64,000 nucleotides of DNA. It comes from Bacteroidales bacterium (GTDB lineage Bacteria; Bacteroidota; Bacteroidia; Bacteroidales; VadinHA17). Positions within the stretch are counted from its first letter, which is position 1. Each line of letters begins with the position of its first letter. Position numbers and translations under genes: made by a program. The notes below the pieces were generated by a model. It was not told the DNA's origin. It saw only the letters and a list, made by a program, of their open reading frames with translations, and did not search any database. This document shows, piece after piece, positions 43,676 through 50,820 of the stretch. Location of the stretch: assembly GCA_016715075.1 (NCBI GenBank), contig JADKBK010000020.1, positions 1 to 64,000 of the forward strand, read 5' to 3'.

Positions 43676-44665
43676 ATGAAAACAGCTGTTGTAGGAGCCA
43701 CAGGGATGGTTGGCCAGACAATGATTAAAGTCCTCGAGGAGAGAAATTTTCCGATAACAGAATTAATCCCAGCCGCTTCTGAACGTTCGGTAGGTAAGGA
43801 GGTTATGTTTAAGGGAAAGGCTGTTAAGGTTGTGAGTGTTTTGGATGCTGTCGAAGCAAGACCGGAATTTGCAATATTCTCAGCAGGCGCATCAACATCA
43901 AGAGATTGGGCACCGGAATTTGCCAGGAACGGAACTGTTGTAATTGACAACTCATCCTTCTGGCGTATGGATAAAAACGTTCCGCTTATTGTCCCGGAAA
44001 TAAACAGTCATGTAATTAAAAAGGGTGACAGAATAATAGCAAATCCCAACTGTTCAACTATTCAGATGGTGATGGCTCTGGCTCCCCTTCACAGAAAATA
44101 CAGGATCAAGCGTCTTGTGGTGGCAACATATCAGTCGGTTACCGGCACAGGTGTAAAGGCTGTTCAGCAGATGGAAAATGAGCGGCTCGGAATAAAAGGA
44201 GAGATGGCCTATGCTCATCCCATTGATAAGAACTGTTTCCCTCACGGTGGATCTTTCCAGCCTGACGGGTATACAACAGAAGAACAAAAGCTGATTGACG
44301 AAACAAGAAAAATACTTGAAGATCAGACTATTCTCGTAACTGCAACGGTTGTCAGGATTCCTGTAGTAGGAGGCCATTCTGAAGCTGTAAATATTGAATT
44401 TGAAAATGATTTCGACCTGGATGAAGCAAGAAAACTTATCAGTGAATTCCCGGGTGTGGTGGTCTATGATAATCCTGCTGCCAGTGAATACCCTATGCCG
44501 CTGATGGCTCATAACAGGGATGAGGTATTTGTAGGGAGGATAAGAAGGGATCTTTCAAGAGAAAAATGTCTCAATATCTGGATAGTATCTGACAATATCC
44601 GTAAGGGAGCTGCAACCAATGCCGTGCAGATTGCAGAATATATGTCAGCCAACAAACTTTATTAG
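43676..44665 (+). CDS. asd: Aspartate-semialdehyde dehydrogenase
   Basis: A 329-residue cytoplasmic enzyme that reduces aspartyl phosphate to aspartate semialdehyde with NADPH in the lysine, threonine, methionine and diaminopimelate pathway. The N-terminal VVGATGMVGQTMIKVLEERN (5-24) binds the cofactor. The catalytic cysteine is C126 in NPNCST and the general-base histidine H234 in VGGHSEAVN; YQSVTGTGVKA and the substrate-binding VGRIRRD are also present. It is complete and divergently transcribed from the lamin-tail gene. It is an essential core gene, unlike most neighbours. Confidence 0.96.
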   Translation: MKTAVVGATGMVGQTMIKVLEERNFPITELIPAASERSVGKEVMFKGKAVKVVSVLDAVEARPEFAIFSAGASTSRDWAPEFARNGTVVIDNSSFWRMDKNVPLIVPEINSHVIKKGDRIIANPNCSTIQMVMALAPLHRKYRIKRLVVATYQSVTGTGVKAVQQMENERLGIKGEMAYAHPIDKNCFPHGGSFQPDGYTTEEQKLIDETRKILEDQTILVTATVVRIPVVGGHSEAVNIEFENDFDLDEARKLISEFPGVVVYDNPAASEYPMPLMAHNRDEVFVGRIRRDLSREKCLNIWIVSDNIRKGAATNAVQIAEYMSANKLY

Positions 44666-44669
44666 CTCT

Positions 44670-44750
44670 CTTCTCTGTGCAACTCTGTGAATCCTCTGTG
44701 CTCTCTGTGTAAGTTCTTATTTCATTACATAGGGAGCCACGGAGACCTAT
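44670..44750. repeat. ACTTACACAGAGA-type dispersed repeat, copy 2
   Basis: CTCTGTGCAACTCTGTGAAT, CCTCTGTGCTCTCTGTGTAAG and TTCTTATTTCATTACATAGG fill the spacer between convergent asd and hflX. Read on the minus strand it contains TAAGAACTTACACAGAGA, exactly as at 22940 on the plus strand. Confidence 0.6.
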
Positions 44751-44756
44751 ACTAAC

Positions 44757-45956
44757 TCATTCATGGTTTTCAAACAGGAAATCATTATATGGATACCGTT
44801 TGATGTGTATCTCCTTTACCTCCTCATATAAAAGATTCCGGAGCTCATCAACATTCTCCCTGGTCTTCGCTGAAACGAAAACTGTTTTGTGGTTCTTATC
44901 GCTGGCCATCCATGACTTTTTCAGATCGGCAAGAGAATAATTCTCCCTCTGCACTGGTGTAAGATCAAATTCCTCCTTCAGTATAAATGAAAAGGAATCA
45001 ATCTTATTGAATACAATAATTATTGGTTTATCGGATGATCCTATTTCACGAAGTGTTTCATCGACCACTTTTATCTGTTCCTCGAAGCTCGAATGGGAAA
45101 CATCAACAACATGCACCAGAAGATCGGATTCTCTTACCTCATCGAGCGTTGACTTGAAGGATTCAACAAGGTCATGAGGTAGTTTTCTTATAAAACCAAC
45201 CGTGTCGGACAGTAGAAAAGGCAGGTTCCCGATAACGACCTTTCTTACTGTAGTATCCAGGGTTGCAAAGAGCTTGTTTTCAGCAAATACCTCAGATTTA
45301 CTCAGGAGGTTCATAATTGTAGATTTCCCGACATTAGTATATCCTACAAGTGCGACCCTGACCATCTTTCCACGGCTTTTACGCTGGGTAGCCATCTGGA
45401 CATCAATTTTTTTCAACTGGGTTTTAAGCAGGGCAATCTTGTCTCTGATAATCCGCCGGTCGGTCTCTATCTCAGTTTCTCCAGGTCCTCTTAATCCTAT
45501 TCCGCCCCGCTGTCTTTCAAGGTGAGTCCACATCCCTGTCAGTCTTGGAAGAAGATATTGATACTGTGCAAGTTCTACCTGAGTTCTCGCATGGGAAGTA
45601 CGTGCCCTATGGGCGAAGATATCAAGAATAAGATTTGTTCTGTCGAGTATCCTGCACCCCAGAGACTTTTCAATATTTCTAAGCTGGCTGGGTGAAAGCT
45701 CATCATCAAATATTGCAATATCGATATTGTTTTCAGATACGAAGAGAGCTATCTCTCCTATTTTTCCAGAGCCGACAAATGTCTTTGGGTTTGGAGTATC
45801 AAGTCTCTGAATGAATCGTTTAACAGGCTCCGCACCCGCTGTTTCTGTAAGAAAAGCAAGTTCTTCCAGAAATTCGTCCGCCTCTCTCTCCTCCTGGTTC
45901 GGATATAAAATACCAATTAAAATTGCCCTTTCAAGCGGGGTGTCTGTTTCAATCAT
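44757..45956 (-). CDS. hflX: Ribosome-associated GTPase HflX
   Basis: A 399-residue GTPase with the HflX N-terminal domain (VGSGKIGEIA at 61-70, DDELSPSQLRNIEKSLG), the conserved RGGIGLRGPGETEIETDRR (150-168) and the G domain with Walker A GYTNVGKST (205-213), DTVGF (251-255) and NKID. It binds the 50S subunit and splits stalled or stress-idled ribosomes. It is complete, with start at ATG 45956. It is separated from the lipoprotein gene upstream by 153 bp that contain a palindromic repeat. Confidence 0.96.
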   Translation of the reverse strand: MIETDTPLERAILIGILYPNQEEREADEFLEELAFLTETAGAEPVKRFIQRLDTPNPKTFVGSGKIGEIALFVSENNIDIAIFDDELSPSQLRNIEKSLGCRILDRTNLILDIFAHRARTSHARTQVELAQYQYLLPRLTGMWTHLERQRGGIGLRGPGETEIETDRRIIRDKIALLKTQLKKIDVQMATQRKSRGKMVRVALVGYTNVGKSTIMNLLSKSEVFAENKLFATLDTTVRKVVIGNLPFLLSDTVGFIRKLPHDLVESFKSTLDEVRESDLLVHVVDVSHSSFEEQIKVVDETLREIGSSDKPIIIVFNKIDSFSFILKEEFDLTPVQRENYSLADLKKSWMASDKNHKTVFVSAKTRENVDELRNLLYEEVKEIHIKRYPYNDFLFENHE

Positions 45957-45992
45957 TAATTTTGGTGTTGCTTCTTAATTTGATGTAAGAAA

Positions 45993-46072
45993 AGAGTCCG
46001 AAGCCGGAAGTCCGAAGTCCGAAGTTTTGTCCAGAGTACTTCTGACTTCCGACTTCTGACTTCGGACTGCCT
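45993..46072. repeat. GTCCGAAGTC-type imperfect palindrome
   Basis: The left arm GTCCGAAGCCGGAAGTCCGA runs on into AGTCCGAAG. The right arm ACTTCTGACTTCCGACTTCT runs on into GACTTCGGAC. The two are inverted copies around a 15-base centre, and each arm is itself a tandem of about 7-10 bases. It is a non-coding spacer element. Confidence 0.7.
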
Positions 46073-46109
46073 TCTAAAATCAATATGTCCTGATAAACTG
46101 TTACTCGGT

Positions 46110-47282
46110 TCAATAAATAAACCTCCTGTTATTCTCAATAGCCCCCCTGATTGCCATCTTCATCGACTCTGAACATCTCATGACCATTTCGATATCCGGG
46201 GGAAATGGGACCACAGATGATTTGGTTCTTTCCAGTTGCTGCTGATTTAGCGCCCCTAAATCGCCAAGTGCGCGGGATGATATATTCTCAAAAGTTGACT
46301 GGGCACCAATAGGGTCTTTCTTAAGAACTTTGCTGGGATTCACCTGGATCACCTCAACATCACCATCTATCCGGCAGGCCTTTGTTTGTATTGTTTCAAC
46401 AAGTGCACATTGAAGGGTTTTATACTTCTTTTCTTTCATATCATTCCCGAGTGAATCCTTCATAACGTTACCCTTCTTATCTAGGATATACTTAAAACCA
46501 TCCTCAACATCCCTTTTAATCACTGAATCTCTTTGAATTGTCTGATCAGGGCTGACCGCAATATTCTTCACATTAACATTAACATAGTAATCAAACTTCG
46601 TGTTTTCATCAAGGTTCTGGGTATGGTATTCAACCCAGTCCGAATTTAGTCTCGGAAGGTCCAGTTCCAGCATGTCCTGTTCAAATTCAGGGGGGAATTT
46701 AATAATTGAACTATTTCTTACTGAGACAAATACTCTGCTCATACCCAGGTATTTTGCATCCTGGATCTTATTATCTATACCTTCATAATCTCCAACATAC
46801 TGTTTGGCTCTCACAAATTCATTGAATGCCTGCCTGTAGGAGTCTTTAAGCCCGACCTTCATCAGTTCGTTGCCATGGGCATAATAAAAATCGGCCGCTT
46901 TTCGTTTTGCGCCTACCATCTCGGGCATATAATCGATGTATGGAAAGTCAACGGATCTGCCATTACTATTTAAAGGTGTTACAGTTCTTACGAGTGACTG
47001 TCTGTCATTAAGGGCTTTATAAACAATGTAAATCTCATCCCAGCTGTCAGGACGTCCTTCCATTTTTAGAAAGCGGATCCTTTCATTATCCTGTTCATTT
47101 GCAATCTTATAAGATTGAGTCAGGATATCAATCTGCTTTGTATCATCCCTATCCTTGCGCAACTGTTTTACTGCTTTGTCAATTGCAGCGTCATAATTGC
47201 CTTTTTGCAGCTGTTTTTTGGAAGAACCACATCCTGAGAGAATAATTGTCAGGATAAAGATTAATGAAAAGACTTTTTTCAT
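46110..47282 (-). CDS. Conserved Bacteroidota lipoprotein of unknown function
   Basis: Start set at ATG 47282, which gives a clean lipoprotein signal MKKVFSLIFILTIILSGC (lipobox LSGC, C18); the frame is open further up but without signal logic. The 390-residue product begins with a TPR-like helical pair (KGNYDAAIDKAVKQLRKDRD) and continues as a mixed domain (MSRVFVSVRNSSIIKFPPEF, DSLGNDMKEKKYKTLQCALV) ending in NNRRFIY. It lies 89 bp downstream of the tonB gene on the same strand and may share its transcript. I know no assigned role; envelope-anchored, periplasm-facing. Confidence 0.82.
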   Translation of the reverse strand: MKKVFSLIFILTIILSGCGSSKKQLQKGNYDAAIDKAVKQLRKDRDDTKQIDILTQSYKIANEQDNERIRFLKMEGRPDSWDEIYIVYKALNDRQSLVRTVTPLNSNGRSVDFPYIDYMPEMVGAKRKAADFYYAHGNELMKVGLKDSYRQAFNEFVRAKQYVGDYEGIDNKIQDAKYLGMSRVFVSVRNSSIIKFPPEFEQDMLELDLPRLNSDWVEYHTQNLDENTKFDYYVNVNVKNIAVSPDQTIQRDSVIKRDVEDGFKYILDKKGNVMKDSLGNDMKEKKYKTLQCALVETIQTKACRIDGDVEVIQVNPSKVLKKDPIGAQSTFENISSRALGDLGALNQQQLERTKSSVVPFPPDIEMVMRCSESMKMAIRGAIENNRRFIY

Positions 47283-47371
47283 AGTACCGAAAATTTTTAT
47301 ATGCTGATAAAGATAATTAAAACTGTGAAAAAAGAAATAACCGGTTTTTATGTTTGCGAGGAAAGGAAAAA

Positions 47372-48157
47372 TCAGAGTGCAAAATTGAGAGCCATGGAGC
47401 ACCTTACACGGACAGCCTGTCCCCTCTGAAGTCCGGGGCTCCATTTGGGAGAAGATTGTATAGTTCTTACAGCTTCCTTGTCAATGAGCGGGTCTACTCC
47501 TTTTACGACAGTAACATTGCTTACAGCCCCATCGGTCTCAATAACAAAAGTAACATACACTTTTCCTTCAATTCTGTTATCTACGGCGGCCTGTGGATAA
47601 TTGGTCCGTTTACGCACCCAATCGCTGAATTTATTGAGATCCCCTCCCTTAAATGATGGCATTACTTCAACAATAAAAAAAGCATCATCGGAATCTATTC
47701 CTAACTCTCCTGTTAACAGATCATCGCCTGTCCCGGAGCCACCTGACTCAAAATTTTCAATTGGTGACTGTGCAAGAACATCATCTGTGGTTGCCTGGGC
47801 CAGTTCAAGAGGTGGTACCGAATCAACAACCACCGGGGGTACATATTTTACAACCTCTTCCATTCTCGCGGCATCAGCAGGAGGTGGCGGAGGAACAACA
47901 ATTACATCCACCGGTGGTTCAAGAACATCCATTTCCACCTGTACATAGCTTAATCCGCCGGCAATAAATTTATCGGAACCGGGTGTTATAACGAAAGGTA
48001 GTATTACTGTTACAGAAACCAACAGTGAAGCTATAATTATTCCTGCAACCACGACGGAATTATATTTTTTCCGTAGCTGATAGGCGCCGTAATCCCTGTT
48101 CCGCGTTTCAAAAAGCAGATCATCAAAATCAAGAGTATCTCTGAGATTATCAAACAT
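47372..48157 (-). CDS. tonB: TonB family energy transducer
   Basis: A 261-residue TonB. The Bacteroidota-type N-terminus has RNRDYGAYQLRKKYN (19-33) in the cytoplasm, one inner-membrane helix (35-57), a proline-rich periplasmic arm (VDVIVVPPPPPADAARMEE, later PPVVVDSVPP) and the C-terminal TonB domain with VEGKVYVTF-like NRIEGKVYVTFVIETDGAV and a final SMALNFAL strand. It couples proton-motive force, with ExbBD, to TonB-dependent outer-membrane receptors such as SusC. No exbB/exbD is next to it. Confidence 0.94.
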   Translation of the reverse strand: MFDNLRDTLDFDDLLFETRNRDYGAYQLRKKYNSVVVAGIIIASLLVSVTVILPFVITPGSDKFIAGGLSYVQVEMDVLEPPVDVIVVPPPPPADAARMEEVVKYVPPVVVDSVPPLELAQATTDDVLAQSPIENFESGGSGTGDDLLTGELGIDSDDAFFIVEVMPSFKGGDLNKFSDWVRKRTNYPQAAVDNRIEGKVYVTFVIETDGAVSNVTVVKGVDPLIDKEAVRTIQSSPKWSPGLQRGQAVRVRCSMALNFAL

Positions 48158-48302
48158 CTCGGTTGGTTGTGTTTAATCTAAAATTGCTCTTTCACCATTA
48201 ACCAGTGAATTATCATCATATTGATAGGATCTGGTCAACAATAGTGCCATTTTTTTAAGCATGTAAAATTAATTATAACTCAACCCTTTGTTAAGAGTCC
48301 GG

Positions 48303-48333
48303 CAAAATTACAAAATAGTGTCTTTTTCCCAAA
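48303..48333 (-). promoter_or_regulatory. Consensus promoter of tonB
   Basis: On the minus strand TTTG (48333-48330), 19 bases, then TAATTTTG (48310-48303): a full match to the Bacteroidota -33/-7 consensus at ideal spacing. Transcription would start near 48296, giving a leader of about 140 bases. Confidence 0.75.
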
Positions 48334-48354
48334 ACTATATGAGGTTGGATTCAG

Positions 48355-48389
48355 TTTGTTTTATTGTTTTCAATTTTTTCTTACATTTG
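48355..48389 (+). promoter_or_regulatory. Promoter of the tRNA-Ala gene
   Basis: TTTG at 48355-48358 and a perfect -7 box TACATTTG at 48382-48389, 23 bases apart. The tRNA begins 12 bases after the box, the right distance for initiation just ahead of the mature 5' end. Confidence 0.7.
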
Positions 48390-48400
48390 CGGACGCAGAA

Positions 48401-48474
48401 GGGGGTTTAGCTCAGTTGGCTAGAGCGTGTGACTGGCAGTCACAAGGTCAGGGGTTCGATTCCCCTAATCTCCA
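48401..48474 (+). tRNA. tRNA-Ala (anticodon GGC)
   Basis: A complete cloverleaf: acceptor GGGGGTT with AATCTCC including the G3-U70 pair that identifies alanine tRNAs, D arm from TAGCTCAG, anticodon stem TGTGA/TCACA with loop CTGGCAG (anticodon GGC, reading GCC/GCU), variable loop AGGTC, and T arm AGGGG-TTCGATT-CCCCT. Discriminator base A at 48474; CCA is not encoded. Confidence 0.96.
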
Positions 48475-48486
48475 CAGTATAAATCA

Positions 48487-48522
48487 GACAGTTATAATAA
48501 TATATTGTAACTGTCTTTTTTA
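48487..48522 (+). terminator. Terminator after tRNA-Ala
   Basis: GACAGTTA (48487-48494) pairs perfectly with TAACTGTC (48508-48515), followed by TTTTTTATTT. It starts 13 bases after the tRNA. Confidence 0.85.
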
Positions 48523-48678
48523 TTTGGATAAATAAGTCTGTTGCAGGATAAATTTTCAGCCCCTCCACTAACCGGCATCCCTTTTCCGTGATAATTACAA
48601 TAAGTCCACACAGATTAGAACAACACACCCTGTTTTTTCAGTCAACATGAAGAATATCATAACTTTATCTTAATTATT

Positions 48679-50403
48679 TTATTGCGTCTGCTTCCGTAAA
48701 GCTATTGTGGATTTCTGAATCTCGATCTGCATCTCAGGACTTAATTGTTTAACAAGTTCCGCGTTGTAAGAAAAAGAGGGAGCATAAGGCTTCAGAACAT
48801 TAAATATCTGCTGAGCTGCAACTGCATAATAACGCGACAGTGCAGGCAGAGACCCTTCCTTCATGACCGGATCAACATTGGTAGTGAATATGGAAATGGT
48901 ATTGTCGCTGTTACGATTGATCTCAAAAAGACGGAGCTGCTGGGGAAAATCCCTGAGTGATGTTGACTCCACCTCCCAGAAACCGTTTTCAGGATGTGAA
49001 GCATCGGGAGATGGCATTGGAGTAACCTGATTGACATGACGATGACCCGCAATCCATAAAATGAGATTCGGATAGGTATGAAGTTTGGCAATAAAATCAC
49101 TTTCAGGTACAGCTGCACTCGCACTCCAGCCCATACCATTATCAGGAGGTAATACCCCAATGGGAATATGCGAGGAGATTATCATTAGTTTACCTTCCTG
49201 CTGACCTTTATCAAGTTCCCCGATCAGCCATGTATATCGGGCCATATCAAGAGAACTATGGGCAAAAAAGTTCAGATGGGGATCGTCATTATCCTGAGTA
49301 TCATCCAGCACAATGACCCTGACAGGTATTTCTGCCTTTGGATCGAAAGTATAGCAGGCGAATCCGTCAGTAACGTTTTCCTGACTGAAGCCGTGTCCTG
49401 CCGGTAGTGTAGATGTATTAAAGAATTCGTTTATCCACTCCCCCTTTAAAAGGGATCGGCGGTCCGGATCTGCGGCCTGTACCTTCGGAGGGGTCTGGAA
49501 ATCTTCCATCGGTCCGATGCCTGTAATATCACCCAATCTGGAACTTCCGTCTATTGAACCCATATATATCCCCCGGCTTTCAAAGGGCAGTTGTTCATAG
49601 GGGTACAACAATACATTATGTACATTGAGGATCTCATCATGAATGTATACCTCCCTGGCAGATTCGTCAGGAGGTAGTAGACCGGTCCAGAAATGATCAT
49701 GGTTTCCAAGAGTCTGATACCATGGGATAGAAGGATCAAGACCTTCAGCCTGAAAAGGATCCTGATAATCATTACCCGGTCCGGGGATCGGATCATCTTT
49801 AATACCGGAATCGGGGTCTGTATATTTCCCGTCCATGATATCAATGAACCATCTGAGTTCGTTGTATTGCGTATTATTACAGTCATCACCCATAGAAATA
49901 CCGAAGTCAAAAGATTTCTCCTTGTTGAGATCATTTATGGTCCTTATTGCCGCATCGAGAACCTGTGTTGTAAAGAGAAGAACCGGAGAATAGCCTCCTA
50001 TAAAGCCCCCCTTATAACCAAAATAAATCGCTGAAGCAGGGCTCTCTTCATCGGTCATGTGGGCATCTGTGAGTGCAAAAAAATATGAAAGCCTTTCAGC
50101 TTTGCTTACCTTTTCTGAATCATATCCTGAATCCATGAGGTCCAACCTTTTCTGATAGGGCAGCCCCGGACCATAACTCCAGGATCCATAACCAGGGAAA
50201 TCTCCATATCTGGGAACTTCGTACGGAAAAAGAACAGGCCAGGATGGCACGTAATCGGGAATAATTGTTCTGTCGAGTGTTGTATATACATGTGGAGTAA
50301 CAGGATCTGAAGGATTGTCATCCTTATTACAACTATTACCAAGGAACCCTAAAAATCCTGAAATAATTAAAAGCAGGTTGGAAACTTTGTTATTGGTTTT
50401 CAT
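48679..50403 (-). CDS. Calcineurin-like metallophosphoesterase, lipoprotein
   Basis: A 574-residue exported phosphoesterase with a lipoprotein-like N-terminus (cysteine C25 after FLGFLGNS, followed by NKDD, a Bacteroidota surface-export-like acidic stretch). The five metal-binding blocks are present: FFALTDAHMTDE, FGISMGDDCNNTQ, YQTLGNHDHFW, MIISSHIPIG and LWIAGHRHVNQ. The enzyme cleaves phosphomono- or diesters with two metal ions; the large insertions and size fit the long TIGR03768-like subgroup, as I remember it. Cell surface or periplasmic. It is a single gene; the substrate is not predictable. Confidence 0.9.
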   Translation of the reverse strand: MKTNNKVSNLLLIISGFLGFLGNSCNKDDNPSDPVTPHVYTTLDRTIIPDYVPSWPVLFPYEVPRYGDFPGYGSWSYGPGLPYQKRLDLMDSGYDSEKVSKAERLSYFFALTDAHMTDEESPASAIYFGYKGGFIGGYSPVLLFTTQVLDAAIRTINDLNKEKSFDFGISMGDDCNNTQYNELRWFIDIMDGKYTDPDSGIKDDPIPGPGNDYQDPFQAEGLDPSIPWYQTLGNHDHFWTGLLPPDESAREVYIHDEILNVHNVLLYPYEQLPFESRGIYMGSIDGSSRLGDITGIGPMEDFQTPPKVQAADPDRRSLLKGEWINEFFNTSTLPAGHGFSQENVTDGFACYTFDPKAEIPVRVIVLDDTQDNDDPHLNFFAHSSLDMARYTWLIGELDKGQQEGKLMIISSHIPIGVLPPDNGMGWSASAAVPESDFIAKLHTYPNLILWIAGHRHVNQVTPMPSPDASHPENGFWEVESTSLRDFPQQLRLFEINRNSDNTISIFTTNVDPVMKEGSLPALSRYYAVAAQQIFNVLKPYAPSFSYNAELVKQLSPEMQIEIQKSTIALRKQTQ

Positions 50404-50820
50404 TTTTAAGACAAGTTAATTTTATTGCCACGGGTGATCGAGGGCTCTCCTCATACTTAGAATGACTTTGCAGTCAGTTTCTTTGATTTACAGGTTTCAA
50501 TATCAGTTTATTGAAAAACTCATTTTTTACAAGGTAGGCAGACATTACTATACGGAGGGGATATTCAGGCAGACATTTCATGGACATATGGAATTGTCTG
50601 TTCTGTTTTTTCAAGTTTTTGTTGATCCACAAATATTTTCTACCTTTAGAGTGATTGATCGTCACTTCATTTATGTTAAAGTGATCCCCTGATCGAATAT
50701 TTCTCTGCCGGAGATTGTTCAGATAAGTTATTATCGGGATTAGAATCAAAACGAGTTGATTACTGAATACTTTAAAAGGCAGATTATTCGTTTAATACTG
50801 AATAGTAGAAACTCAAACAT
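50404..50820. other. Divergent spacer between metallophosphoesterase and FISUMP lipoprotein
   Basis: A 417-bp region. It contains a good plus-strand promoter (50618-50648) but no credible gene; the short frames on either strand are basic, asparagine-rich and end without start signals. Confidence 0.5.
50618..50648 (+). promoter_or_regulatory. Promoter of the FISUMP lipoprotein gene
   Basis: TTTG at 50618-50621, 19 bases, then TACCTTTA at 50641-50648 (7 of 8 to TAnnTTTG). The predicted leader of about 165 bases before the ATG at 50821 is unusually long. Confidence 0.5.

Noticed and set aside
47354..47444. N-terminal extension of the 46-47 kb lipoprotein
   Set aside because: The extension overlaps the end of tonB and has no signal logic, while ATG 47282 begins a clear lipoprotein signal with lipobox LSGC.
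50462..50749. Small ORFs between metallophosphoesterase and FISUMP genes
   Set aside because: Composition is unlike proteins and a good promoter for the FISUMP gene lies inside them.
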